Of a stretch of DNA of 64,000 nucleotides, positions 23,997-34,609 are shown piece after piece (the first letter of the stretch is position 1; each line of letters begins with the position of its first letter). The translations under genes were made by a program, and so were the position numbers. Source of the stretch: Spinacia oleracea. Its lineage: Eukaryota > Streptophyta > Magnoliopsida > Caryophyllales > Amaranthaceae. The notes under the pieces are model-generated. The model ran no database searches and was not told where the DNA came from. It was given only the letters and a program-made list of their open reading frames with translations. Where the stretch lies: positions 7,427,143 through 7,491,142 of the forward strand of contig NC_079491.1 of the NCBI RefSeq assembly GCF_020520425.1. Direction: 5' to 3'.

Positions 23997-24541
23997 ATGG
24001 GTTTCTCCAAATTTGCTCTCTTTGCCATTTTCATGCTCGCTGCATCAGGTATGCATGGAGTTAATTTCACATTTGTTAATTAATCTTTTTAACCGTTAAA
24101 TTTCCTTTAAAAATGTATATTATATCGAAGCGAATATAACAAGATCTCACATGATCGGCTTTTATGTTAATTATTATACTCGGGACTAATGTAACAAGAT
24201 CTTAACGCGTAAAAATGGTGTTATTATGAGAAAATGTGTCGATTTGTGTATATGTAGACTGAAATTATTTGGATTTTGCAGCAGTGATAGATGCGAAATA
24301 TGAAGCAAGAACCACTGCATCGATAATGACTGAAGAGCTCCTGAAGGCCGAAGTGAAGGCAATGTCATCACTTAGGGAAGTGGAAAGGGCTGTTGCTTCA
24401 AAATTGAAGCAAAATGTGATGATGACTGAAGATAAGTGTTCTCCATCAGGGAACATATGCTCGGGTTTCGGACCTCCGGAACAATGTTGTTCCGGCGCTT
24501 GTGTTCCTCATCCTATATTAAGGATCTTTGTATGCCAGTAA
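23997..24541 (+). CDS. Secreted knottin-type antimicrobial peptide precursor
   Basis: Two exons (23997-24048 and 24282-24541) join in phase to give 103 residues. Residues 1-18 (MGFSKFALFAIFMLAASA) form a signal peptide cut off by the intron. Residues 19-68 are a charged, helix-prone pro-region. The C-terminal domain has six cysteines at 70, 77, 86, 87, 91 and 102. Their spacing CX6CX8CCX3CX10C is identical to that of Mj-AMP (Mirabilis) and PAFP-S (Phytolacca), and the GPP before the CC pair is shared too. Those peptides are Caryophyllales knottins active against fungi. The cationic GYGVCRNR-like tail of the known peptides is replaced by ILRIFVCQ, so the mature domain is nearly neutral. Antimicrobial function is therefore likely but not certain. 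Confidence 0.85.
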
Positions 24542-24724
24542 AAGGTCGGGTTGGGTCGGGTCGAGTCGAGTCGATCATCACCATCAATTTCCTTTGTTAA
24601 TTATGTACTCCGATTATCCGTACTTTGTAGTGTACCTGTGTACGAGATATAATAAAATTGACGAAGGTGTTGGTGAAGGAATTTTTTTATGGACTCCGGA
24701 TTCTCGATTTCTGGATTAACACAA

Positions 24725-26510
24725 GGATTTTTTGTCATTTAACACCTTAAAAAAATTACTTTTTGTAATTAACACCTTATTTATTTTTTATTATATTTAA
24801 ACACCTTAAAAATCTAAAAATTTATAAATCAACACCGTTTAACGATTTCCATAAGAAAAAAACGTTGATTTTTAATCATGCTATAACTTCCAAAGCATAA
24901 TTTGATGGTAGAAAGAGTTGTTTACCACCATATCATGCCTTGGGAACTTTAGCATAGTTAAAAACTAATGTTTTTTCTAACAAAAATTGTCAAGTGGTGT
25001 TGATTTCTAAATTTTTTTGTTTTTAAGGTGTTTAAAAACAATAAAAAAATAAGTAAGGTGTTAAATTATAAAAACTACTCCCTCCATTTCTAAATGTTGT
25101 ATCCATTTGGAATCTTGGGGGGGTTTTAAGAAAAATAGAATCTTGATTTGTATGGGTATAAGTGTAATGATTGGGTGTAAGAGAAATGATTGTGTGTAAG
25201 AGATTGGAATAAATGAAAGAGAGAGGAAATAATAAAGAAATAAGAGAAAAGGTATATATTTTATTAATAGTAATAATAAATCAGATTATAGGTTCTCTTC
25301 TCCCTCAATGGGCTAACATTACCAAACAAAATTCAACTAACATTACCAACAAAAATTCAAGAACATTACCAACAAAAAGTACCATTATCCAAGAACAAAA
25401 ATCACCAACAAAATTTCACCTTAATCGAACAAATTTAACGAACCCATAAAGTCGAACAAACAATTCACCGAAAATAAACAAAAATCGAACAAAAATTCAA
25501 CAACCCCAGAAAAAATCAAACAAAAATCAACGACATTCAACGAACAAAAATTCACCAAATTAACCTAGAAAAATCGAATAAAAATTCACCGAAATTACCC
25601 ACAAAAATCGAACAAAAAATCACCGAAATTACCAAGAAAAATCGGAAAAAAATTCAACGAATTTCACCACAAAAATTGAAGAAAAATTACCCAGAAAAAT
25701 CGAAGAATTACCCAGAAAAATTCAACGAACCCAGAAAAGTTCAATGAACCCAAAATTCAACGAACCCAGAAAAATTACCTAGAAAAATTCAACGAACCCA
25801 AAAAAAACGAACACAAATTCAAAGATTTTGAAGATTTAGAGGTCAAATTCGACCATGAAAACTCTAGATCTAGAATTTTTATGGTCGAATTTCACCATCT
25901 AAAGCCTTGATATAGAGTATTTTTTTCAGAGAATGGTGGTGGAGGCAGCGACGGCGGCGGAGGTGTGGTGGTGGTGGTGGTTGCGGCGGAGAAAAATGAA
26001 GAAGAAGAAGAATGAAGAAAATCACATAGTTTTTGGAGGAGAGAGACGTGTGAGAGAAGTGTGAGTCTTTGAATTCAATCTTGGAGGAGGAGTGAAATGG
26101 AGTTTTGGAGGAGAGAGAAAAATTCAGAAATGGAGTTTGAGGGAAGAGAGGAGTGAGAGGGGGTTACGTTTGAGGGAAAAATCTCAGAAATGGAGTTTGA
26201 GGGAAGAGAGGAGTGAGAGGAGAGAGATGGGGGGTTTTGGGGAAGTGGAAAGTAATTAAATAATTTTGGTTGGGAAAGTAAATTAATTAAATATTATGGG
26301 TGGGGAAATTTAGGTGGGAATATGGGTAGAATCTTTAGGTATTATGGTAATTAGATAGAAGTGTAAGGGTATTTTAGGATAAAATGTATGTCCAAAAATA
26401 GAAAAGATTCTAAGTGGATACAACATTATGAAACGACTAAAAAGGAAACGGATACAACAAAAAGAAACGGAGGGAGTAGTTTTTTTAAGGTGTTAAATGA
26501 CAAAAAATCC
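24725..26510. mobile_element. MULE-type MITE interrupted by an inner element
   Basis: The inverted ends are GGATTTTTTGTCATTTAACA at the left and its inverse at the right. A perfect 9-bp duplication TTAACACAA flanks them at 24716-24724 and 26511-26519, the Mutator signature. Only about 390 bp belong to this element; the rest is the inserted element at 25078-26476. The words AACACCTTA recur several times in its arms. Confidence 0.85.
25078..26476. mobile_element. 1.4 kb Stowaway-ended element nested in a MULE MITE
   Basis: It starts CTCCCTCCATTTCTAAATG and ends AAGAAACGGAGGGAG, with TA on both sides (25076-25077 and 26477-26478). The sub-terminal inverted words TTGTATCCATTTGGAATCTT and AAGATTCTAAGTGGATACAA extend the repeat. 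At 1.4 kb it is long for a Stowaway MITE. The interior has a monotonous stretch (about 25310-25830) of AAAAATCGAACAAAAATTCA-like words. A GGTGG/GGCGG-rich segment near 25930-25995 and a purine-rich GAGAGGAG segment (26040-26230) follow. No transposase was seen. Confidence 0.75.
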
Positions 26511-26747
26511 TTAACACAATGTTAGTGGCATTAAGACCACGGGGGACCAACTTGTTCCTAAAAATATTAGTAATATAGTCACACACTCACACAGGTACTC
26601 CGTATGCACTTAGATGGTCCCATTGGGTTCGAAAAGGCTATATATACCCTAACGGTATGATACCTTTGGATGTGATTAGTCTAAAATTTTAAATTTTATA
26701 TGGGGTTGCTATTTTAAATTTAAAATATTAATCTCATGTAGGATTGC

Positions 26748-27070
26748 TTATGTAAAAACAACTAATAAAAGCCCAGAAAATGTTAATCTCATGTGGGATT
26801 GAATTCTATAAAAATGAGATTGGAAACCATCTGGTCTAAGGGCCTTAAACTCACCTATGCTAAACATGGAATTTTTTATTTCAAGATTTGATGGGATATC
26901 TGCAACCGAGAAAGGGCCTAGAACATTCAAAAAGTCCAGCCCATCTCCTTTATCCCATTGGGCAGCCTGCTTAGATGTGGTGAACAGTTTCTCAAAGTAG
27001 GACACAACATGACTCTCAATCTCTGTTTGCCCAGACATGTTAAATTGATTCAATCTCTGTTTGCCCAGAC
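26748..27070 (-). pseudogene. LINE reverse-transcriptase fragment
   Basis: A 101-residue frame on the minus strand contains VVSYFEKLFTTSK and, later, EFKALRPDGFQSHFY. These are the pre-RT segment and a decayed KAPGPDGF motif of plant L1-type LINEs (compare KAPGLDGFNSFFF in the LINE at 42 kb). A 33-bp tandem duplication (CAATCTCTGTTTGCCCAGAC) sits at its 5' end. The rest of the element is missing. Confidence 0.7.
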
Positions 27071-27082
27071 ATGTTAAGTTGA

Positions 27083-27330
27083 TATATCCTTAAATATTGC
27101 ACCATGATTGACTTTACGTTTCCCAACGTATACTTTGACTCTTAATATCTCAAATTACGTATAAGTAAAAAAATATTATATTTGAAAAATATATGTATCG
27201 ATACGAATCCAACAAGATCTAACATGACTACAATTTTTCTCAAGTATGAATAACAAAAAAAAAAAAGTCTAGACGTCTAGTGTGAATAGTGTAAAAAACA
27301 AGATAGTGCAATATTTACGGATGAAGTATA
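27083..27330. mobile_element. Degenerate Stowaway-like MITE
   Basis: AAATATTGCACCATGATTGA at the left is mirrored by TAGTGCAATATTTACGGATG at the right. The interior (GATACGAATCCAACAAGATC, GTGAATAGTGTAAAAAACA) matches the element at 63.25 kb, so both belong to one family. The left terminus has lost the CTCCGT motif. Confidence 0.5.
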
Positions 27331-28713
27331 TAAAAGTGAATGAGTCATAAGTTTCATAATCGATACTACTCCGCCAGAAAATGATACTTCGTATTGTTTA
27401 AATTGGTACTCCATAACAAAGAAGTGAGTGATTTAGTTTGTACTTGAACATGACCTGACTTGAACCGAACAATCATTTTGCCACTTCTACTCATACACTC
27501 CCAAATTAGGTTGTGGTATTTTGATTAAAAGAAACAATACCATACAATACTTTGAGGTTTCGATTGCGCCACATGAGATTTATAATTTTAAAAGGTTTTT
27601 TTTAAAGCATAAATTGTTTTCTTAGGTTTGAATTAAACAAAAATGAGATAAGAGGACAATATTAGATTGTTAGGCAACACAAAATCAACTAACAATAAGA
27701 AATTTAAGGATATTAGTAGGTAAAATACAAGTAAAAGTTTAAGCATATGTCCTTACCTACTTTGGTGGTGGATCTCATATGTGCACTAACATTAATGTCT
27801 GCCTATGAAAAGCACAGCCACAAAGCAATCAAGATATTTATTATTTCTACCTTCTAAATTTAATGATCCCATCTTAATTATAGAGCAAAAGTGACCAATT
27901 TTACTAATTACCTATAACAATGCATTAACTCTCACAAGACACAGTCACTGGTACAGTGTTAAGGACTTAAGGAGAGGTCTCTAATACTCCACAAGTTGGC
28001 TACATATTGATTCAGCCCTAAGATTGAACTTTTCAAAATTTGACCAGTTGTATCTTTATTGGCTCCTTTTGCAAAAGTACACCTCTCATAAAACATACCT
28101 TGTACAACATTAATTTTGACCAAAAATAATCAACAAAATTATAAAATTATTGGTCAAATTCAACCTCTTTGACGGGAAATAGTCAAACTTAATGGAGTAA
28201 TCCTAATATGGAGAAAATATCAACTACTGTATAATGTTGTTAAGAGTTGTAAAACTTGTATTTGTAGCAAAAATCTCTTACGAGCCAAAGGCTGAACAAA
28301 TATATTCCAATAACTCAGTTGCATAAAAATTGAAATCATATACAGAAATGACATACATATTATAACCCTATAAATATTAATCAATGAAATAATCTATAAT
28401 CACCAAGTTTCACAATCTCACAGGAACAACATAAGAGTGAATAATGTAAGACAACAATATTTAGTCTTTTTATTCACGTAATTATCAAAATACCCTAACT
28501 GGAAAATAGAAGAAAAAAAATGCTAATTAATAATGTGTGAAATTTATACAGTATACAATAACCAACTGCAAAGAACCTAAGCCTAATATAGTGTTCAGCT
28601 CTTTGAAAAATCCAGCTGATAGCTTAAACTTAACTCTTATGGATTCCAATTTGTAAATCCCTACATATTTACATATAATGATAAGAGCTTAATTAATTAT
28701 ACTATTATTACCC
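27331..28713. other. Intergenic region downstream of the PUB gene
   Basis: AT-rich with no coding signal. The last 100 bases or so before the PUB stop codon are presumably its 3' UTR. Nothing else was recognised. Confidence 0.5.
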
Positions 28714-30771
28714 CTAAACTGCTTGAACAAACCTTTCCTTATGAACTTTAGAAGCTGCTGCTAAACTCGAAGAACTCGATTCCTGAAACTTCTGCAACAT
28801 ACTGATTAGCATTCTTGCTTTCCTGCTACCATGTGAACTCCCTTCAGTAACTGAATACAACGAAGGCATAATAGCTGGTTCCTTAGCCAAAACCGCTACA
28901 ACTTCAGCACCACCATTCATACACAATGATGCTAAGATTGAGACACAGTATTCTTTCCCAGATTTTGAAATGGAGGATTTCAACAGTCCAATGATTAATG
29001 GGAATGCTGATGTTTGCAGAATCGCGATAGTCCCATCAACTTTCTCAGCTAAACAAGCTAAAACTGCAAGAGAATCAGCTAAAAGGTCTGATCTTTCAAT
29101 GCAGGAGATAATATCAACTAAAGCTGGAACAATTCCTGCTTCAAGTACTCTTTCATGGTTTCTGTGATATAAAAGAAGCCCGAAAATTGCAGCAATTGCG
29201 TTCTTCTTCCCACAGATTGTTCCATCTTTGAGTAACTCAATAAGACCAGGTATTGCTTCTCTTGTTGAACCAATCAATCTCCTGTATTTCTCAACTGCTG
29301 AGAGGTAGAAGATTGTGGCTGCAGCAATCTGTCTCGATTCAATCTTCATCCCTCTCCTCAGAACAGAAATAACCAGCATTAATCCGCCTTCTTCAATGAT
29401 TGATTTCTGCCCCTTTGAATGCTTTGCTAGCTTTAAAATCGCAGCAATTGCATTCTCCTGAGTGATGGGATCAGCTGATGTGAGAAGATCTAACAAAGGA
29501 GGCACATTCCCCACTTCGATTAACATCGTTCGATTAAAAATACTCGATTTTGTTAATAATCTGATTTCATAAGCTGCCTTGTTCTTCTGCTCATCTGTAC
29601 CATAAGTTAACCTCCCAGCAAGAAACTGGGCTAAGAATCTCATGGCCTCCCTTGAAGCTGGACTTGGGGAAACTACATTCCTCGATAATTCCTTGCTTTT
29701 TCTACCTGATTTTGATATCAAAATCCCGTTATCAGTGCAAAACTGTTGTATCAGCCTCTTAAGAGCTGAATTTGGGACTAATTCTGAACTTTTAAGCTTC
29801 TCCCCTGTCTTGGGGCAGAGCATATGGCCTGAATTCAACCATTTTTGAATTGAAACCCGATCATATGTTTGCCCGGTTGATATTGTAACCGGATCCATCA
29901 TCAACTCTAGCGAAATCGGGCATCGGAAATCCTCAGGATTCAAGCAATTAAGCATCTCTCCTGGTGATTTAACCACTAATTGATCGATAATTTGCTCGTG
30001 GGTATCATCCAAAGCGTCGAAAATGACTCCCCGACAGTAGCACATCAAACTCAATATGCTACTAATTAGGGGAATTTCTCTTTCTTCTTCTTCAACATTA
30101 CTCATCTCTTTTTCTAGAAACTCGACCTCCTTGTTGCAATCTCCCCAACTAAAAATCACCAGATAATCAAGAACGCGTTTTATTAACCCCTTTTCGGGCT
30201 CAAACTCGTTCTCGAATTGGTTTAAGATCAAAATCACCCTCTCCATGGCACATTGGTCATTCAAGCTGACCTCAATCTTCGATTTCCGAGCTTGTTTTCC
30301 AAGTAATTCTAGTAGTTCCCTCACTTCACAGCTGATTTCAAGTGAATTTAAACTAATTATATCAAGGGATGTTGCAATTGAGCTAATCAAAACCCGGAAT
30401 TGATTAGCTACAAACTGCGACTTCATTAAAATGTAAAGCCTAGACCCTTCTCGTGTACAATCTTGAAGTAAAAATTGAATCTTTTGGATTGTAAAATGGA
30501 GCTCCGAAAGGCATAAAATGAGGGATTTGGTAAAAAGTGGTTGATCATTATCACGGATTTCCTCGAAGAAAATTTTGAGGATTCCGATTTGTCGAATCAC
30601 TTCACGGGCAAAGTTTTTCTGAGAAGTGAAATTTTTCGCCTTGAAAGTAGTGATCTCATTGGAGATAGTGATTAATGAAGCGAGAAGTATCGCCGGAGAA
30701 ATCGATTCACACGGCCGAACCGCTGGAAAATTAAGAATCCGGCGATTATCGGGATCGATATTTCGGATCAT
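28714..30771 (-). CDS. PUB19-like: U-box/ARM-repeat E3 ubiquitin ligase, PUB18/PUB19 type
   Basis: An uninterrupted frame of 685 residues; the Arabidopsis PUB18 and PUB19 genes are also intronless and of similar length. Residues 1-270 form the helical U-box N-terminal domain. The U-box occupies about 281-355 (FRCPISLELMMDPVTISTGQ, YDRVSIQKWL, LCPKTGEKL, LVPNSALKRLI). About 390-665 are armadillo repeats (LLDLLTSADPITQENAIAAI, IPGLIELLKDGTICGKKNAI). U-box proteins bind E2 enzymes without zinc, and ARM repeats recruit substrates. PUB18/19 are negative regulators of abscisic-acid and drought responses and are induced by those stresses; the promoter here carries several ACGTG motifs that fit this. 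The start is the first ATG of the frame. The 5' UTR holds a GAAGAT-type hexamer repeat. Confidence 0.93.
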   Translation of the reverse strand: MIRNIDPDNRRILNFPAVRPCESISPAILLASLITISNEITTFKAKNFTSQKNFAREVIRQIGILKIFFEEIRDNDQPLFTKSLILCLSELHFTIQKIQFLLQDCTREGSRLYILMKSQFVANQFRVLISSIATSLDIISLNSLEISCEVRELLELLGKQARKSKIEVSLNDQCAMERVILILNQFENEFEPEKGLIKRVLDYLVIFSWGDCNKEVEFLEKEMSNVEEEEREIPLISSILSLMCYCRGVIFDALDDTHEQIIDQLVVKSPGEMLNCLNPEDFRCPISLELMMDPVTISTGQTYDRVSIQKWLNSGHMLCPKTGEKLKSSELVPNSALKRLIQQFCTDNGILISKSGRKSKELSRNVVSPSPASREAMRFLAQFLAGRLTYGTDEQKNKAAYEIRLLTKSSIFNRTMLIEVGNVPPLLDLLTSADPITQENAIAAILKLAKHSKGQKSIIEEGGLMLVISVLRRGMKIESRQIAAATIFYLSAVEKYRRLIGSTREAIPGLIELLKDGTICGKKNAIAAIFGLLLYHRNHERVLEAGIVPALVDIISCIERSDLLADSLAVLACLAEKVDGTIAILQTSAFPLIIGLLKSSISKSGKEYCVSILASLCMNGGAEVVAVLAKEPAIMPSLYSVTEGSSHGSRKARMLISMLQKFQESSSSSLAAASKVHKERFVQAV

Positions 30772-30819
30772 TTGGTGGATATTATGGACAGTGAAATGAA
30801 ATGAAGAAGAATGAAAGAG

Positions 30820-30857
30820 GAAGAAGATGAAGATGAAGATGAAGATGAAGATGAAGG
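30820..30857. repeat. GAAGAT microsatellite in PUB 5' UTR
   Basis: Several tandem copies of GAAGAT (GATGAA register) occur in the presumed leader of the PUB gene. Read on the minus strand this gives a CTTCAT-rich pyrimidine tract, a common composition for plant leaders. Confidence 0.7.
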
Positions 30858-31029
30858 AAGAACAGAGGAGCTCTGTATTTTTATTTTCTTTTGAGCTAAT
30901 GAATATGAAGTGAAGAAAACTTTAACAGAAAAAGAAACTAATGTTTGGCGGTATATTAGGACACGAGTAGTTAATTAATTAGGGTTAAAAAATTAATAAC
31001 AGAGAATTACATAGGATATTTCCCTGGAA

Positions 31030-31223
31030 CACGTGGCAGCCGACAGTGCGGCTTGCACGCTGAGAGTGAACTGACACGTGTGGGTGGACACGTGGGGAGG
31101 TGGGGTTGGCGAGGAGATTTAATTCTTGGATCACGGAAACGATGCCGTTTTATGAGGGTTTTGTTGTTACTAAAATGTTTTGCTGATGTGGGAGTTGGAC
31201 CATAAAACCGACTAGGACACGTG
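31030..31223 (-). promoter_or_regulatory. Cluster of four CACGTG elements upstream of PUB gene
   Basis: The palindrome CACGTG occurs at 31030-31035, 31075-31080, 31089-31094 and 31218-31223, within about 450 bases upstream of the start codon. Three are in CACGTGG and one in CACGTGT context. These are G-box/ABRE cores bound by bZIP (ABF/AREB) and bHLH factors. Clustering of ABREs is typical of abscisic-acid-responsive promoters. Confidence 0.7.
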
Positions 31224-31552
31224 GAAGGTTATGATTCGGACAAGTGGTATGCCTGGTTCGTAGGAGGAAACCTACAGCATGAGAATTTGAAAAGAGACTA
31301 GGTGCGTAATGGATAATTGATGATGTAGACATAGGAAGACGCTTTGCGGAAGCTTGTAATTGCGTAATTAGACTTTCTGATGAGAGTTTACTATTGGATA
31401 TTTTGGATGTCAAACATGTAGACTTTTTTAGGCCAAGTATTTAAGTTTCATTGTCTTGATATTTTTTTATGTCATTATTAAAATTTGATCATTCATAATT
31501 TCATATAGCTATCATGAACTAGGATAGCTTGAGGTTTTTCCATTGCTTTATA

Positions 31553-31877
31553 CTCCCTCCGTCCCTTAATACTCGCACCGGTTTGACCGGTGCGGAGTTT
31601 AAGATCACTTGAATTGACTTATGAATTTAATAGTGTTAGTTGATAGTGGAGTATTTTTTTAATATAGTTAGTGGGAAATGTGTAAGGGATGGGAAGTGGT
31701 GAGTGGGGTATGTGAATTTTTAAATGATATTTTGTAGGGAGTAGTGGTGTAGGTGGGTTAGTAGGTAAGTGTGAGAAATAATATATATTGGTAAGAATTT
31801 CCATTTATAGAAACGGTGCAAGTATTAAGGGACGGCCCGAAAAGGAAAGCGGTGCGAGTATTAAGGGACGGAGGGAG
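31553..31877. mobile_element. Stowaway-type MITE
   Basis: The 325-bp element runs from CTCCCTCCGTCCCTTAATAC to its inverse GTATTAAGGGACGGAGGGAG, with TA on each side (31551-31552, 31878-31879). Near the right end the sub-terminal word GGTGCAAGTATTAAGGGACG is duplicated. Termini and target site are fully canonical, suggesting a young copy. Confidence 0.88.
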
Positions 31878-31879
31878 TA

Positions 31880-33666
31880 CTTAGTATCATACTACTTCGT
31901 TCTTTAATGTTTTTTACATTTCTACTTTATTTATAGTAAAGTATATTTTTTTAGTTATAGAAATGGGATTGGAGTTTTATTTCAAATGTATAGTGTATAT
32001 TTAAATCAAGTTATGGAGTACTTAACAAAGTTCTCATTTTCTATATGTGGAGTATTTCTGACCCTTTTTGTTTATTTTATTTTCTTTTTTTGTTCCCTTT
32101 GTTATGTTATTTCGATTTGTGAGGGACTTCTTCTCAATTCTCTAGATTTTCCTAAATTTTTGAGTTTTTTTATTCAGGTTTTAAATAATCGAGGAGGTGG
32201 TGTGATTTGGATTCGTGTGGATTTGGGTATTTTCTTCAACTCTTCGATCCAAACAATTATGGCGCAGAAATATATATATGTGAATGTCTCTACTAGAAAA
32301 GAAGTAAAAACGTATGCTCGTACCAAGTTTGAAGCAGTGAATGGTGAGTTATGCTTCAGTAAGCAGAAAATTAATGGTTTTATACACTCCGTAAGTCCGC
32401 AAGAGTTATGTTTTTTTCTCATAAATATTTGGTTTATAAATCTATTACTAAGTATATCATTCTAGATGTCGTATGATTCATTATTAATTATATTATTATT
32501 TTTCGTATAAAAAAAGTCACGATCACTTGACCTTTAACTAATTACGTACTCCATATAAAACACAGTATAAATACTTCGTAAAATATAATTTCAGATCAGA
32601 TTAGAACAAATATAAATTAAGTTGGATATATATAAATTCAGATTAAAAAGTATTTAAAAAGTAAGTTGAGATTTAGTTGAATCAGAGTTACGAAATGAAG
32701 TAAGTAATTAAGTCAACTAAGTAAACCTTAATTAGCTAGTTATACACATGTGCTTGTTGTGGAGTATAGTACCAAATGCAAATACTTTTTATGCATGGGA
32801 TTTGGCATGTTATACTAATTTAATTTAAAACTGAAGGAATAAGGTTCGATTCACAGTAAACACAATCTAAGGGGCTTCATTGGATACTTTTTAAATATAA
32901 TTAAATTAGTAATTACAAAAAAGTTCCAATAATTTGCAGGAAATAATCCAGATAGAAAAGACATACCATGTTGGTAGACACAGGACATTGTTCAAACAGG
33001 ACAAGCTAGCTTAAACCTTACTAATTAAGAGATGTACGATGGAGTAGTATTTAATTTTGGTACCTGATCTAAGTTTGTCCTTTTTTATTAGTTGATTAAT
33101 TACAATTAATTAGTGTTCGTACTTGCAAATTGTTCCTATGAGACAAGTTTCTTTGAAGCCACGCTTTGTTGATATCAATAATTCCTAATATTATCCATAT
33201 ACTATAAGTTGTCTTTCGGTTGGTTTTGCATCTTGCAATACAATTTGCAATTTTCGGAGAGTTTTGTTGATAGACAGTCGGTCACTTAGCTTATTCGTTA
33301 TGGGAATAACAAAAAGGGGTTTGGCTTTTTATGTTTTTTTTAAGGTCACTAATTTAACAAAGCTTTTAACGAGGTTTCATCCTTAAACCAATTGAAAATT
33401 ATTTAGCAATAGGAGGAGTAATTCAATTATGTTATTTAATTTGATAGACATGGCTTGTTCGTGATGGGTAAAACAAAAGGGGTTTTGGTTGTTTGTGTTT
33501 TTCGTTCATCTAAATGTTTAAATAAGAAATACTCTGAATAAACTAATTTAGGTAGCTAGATCAAGAAACATTAAGCACGAGAGAATATTTCCAACAAATC
33601 TACAACTTTTCTTTTTTAAATATGGTATGAACAATTCTCCATTCTTGTGCTTCCTGCGAAATTGTA
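31880..33666. other. Intergenic AT-rich region before the MULE
   Basis: No gene is supported. A 159-codon open frame (31986-32465) consists largely of Phe/Leu/Ile-rich translation of T-rich DNA and has no recognisable domain. No repeat structure stood out. Confidence 0.5.
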
Positions 33667-33675
33667 TTTTTTTTA

Positions 33676-33840
33676 AGGAAATTTTGTGCAGCACTACCTT
33701 TAAGTTTGGACGTTTTGTGAATTACTACCTTATAAATTTTTTTAAAATTTTTTCTACCTTATAAGTTTGTTTAGGTTGAGTAACACTACCTTGTAACAGT
33801 TTCTGTCAAATTCCTCCGTTTGTGGGCCCCACCTCCAACG
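33676..33840 (+). repeat. Left terminal inverted repeat of the MULE
   Basis: About 164 bp with the inner border CCCCACCTCCAACG. The repeat contains spaced copies of ACTACCTTATAA-like words (CACTACCTTTAAG, TTACTACCTTATAA, CTACCTTATAAG, CACTACCTTGTAAC). These could be transposase binding sites. It also serves as upstream region of the mudrA gene. Confidence 0.9.
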
Positions 33841-34580
33841 TTTCCCTCCATTTTCAGAATCAAAATTACCCCTATGTCCCCCCATTTACTTTCCCACCAA
33901 CTTCTATCTTCTCCTTTCTCTTTCCTCTGTCATTTTTCTTTTCCTCTGCTTTGACATTTATTCTTCTCTCCTTCAATCTCAACCACAAACCCTAAAGCCA
34001 TAATTGATGATGCTACACTTCTGAATCTTCTTCAAGTCAAGAGATTCTTCTCTTTCTTACGCGCAGTGGTCCAAAATGAGATCTTGGAAAGATGAAAACG
34101 ACAGGAAGTGGTCCAAAGGATAAGGGAAAGGGGATAATGCCAACGAACCGACAAGGTGGATCCCAAATCAGGTATTAAACAGTTAAAACAATGCGATTTT
34201 AGTAGTTTAATGTGATATTATTGGTTAATTAGTTGTTTAATTAGGAATCCCTAATTTTTTAATTGCACTGTGAAATTTTGAATAAAAAACCCTAATTTTT
34301 TATTGTCATTGAAATCCACGAATTCATTGTTTAATGTTGTTGGAAACCTTAATATGATTGTTTAAATGATTGTTTAATGTGAATAATGATTAATTGATTG
34401 TTTAATTGAAAAACCCCTGATTTTTTAATGTCTAGGGTTTCTGGATTGGGTTTCTGGATTAGTGTTGTGAAATAATTGTTTATTATTGGAAAAATTAGAT
34501 TAGTATAACTGATTAGTTTATTAGTTTACAGTGATTACATGTGGTTACTTTTTTGTTCGTGTTGTGTAACCAAGTCGAAC

Positions 34581-34609
34581 ACTTGGACACGTACCCGAGT
34601 CGGGACTTG
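34581..34609. repeat. Short repeat shared by two mudrA introns
   Basis: ACTTGGACACGTACCCGAGT followed by CGGGACTT occurs here in the first intron and again, identical, at 37555-37582 in the fourth exon-to-exon gap. A diverged copy adjoins it in each place. The core CCCGAGTCGGG is an inverted repeat. Confidence 0.8.

Noticed and set aside
31986-32465. 159-codon frame
   Set aside because: Phe/Leu-rich translation of T-rich DNA with no domain, no clear promoter and no homology that I recognise.
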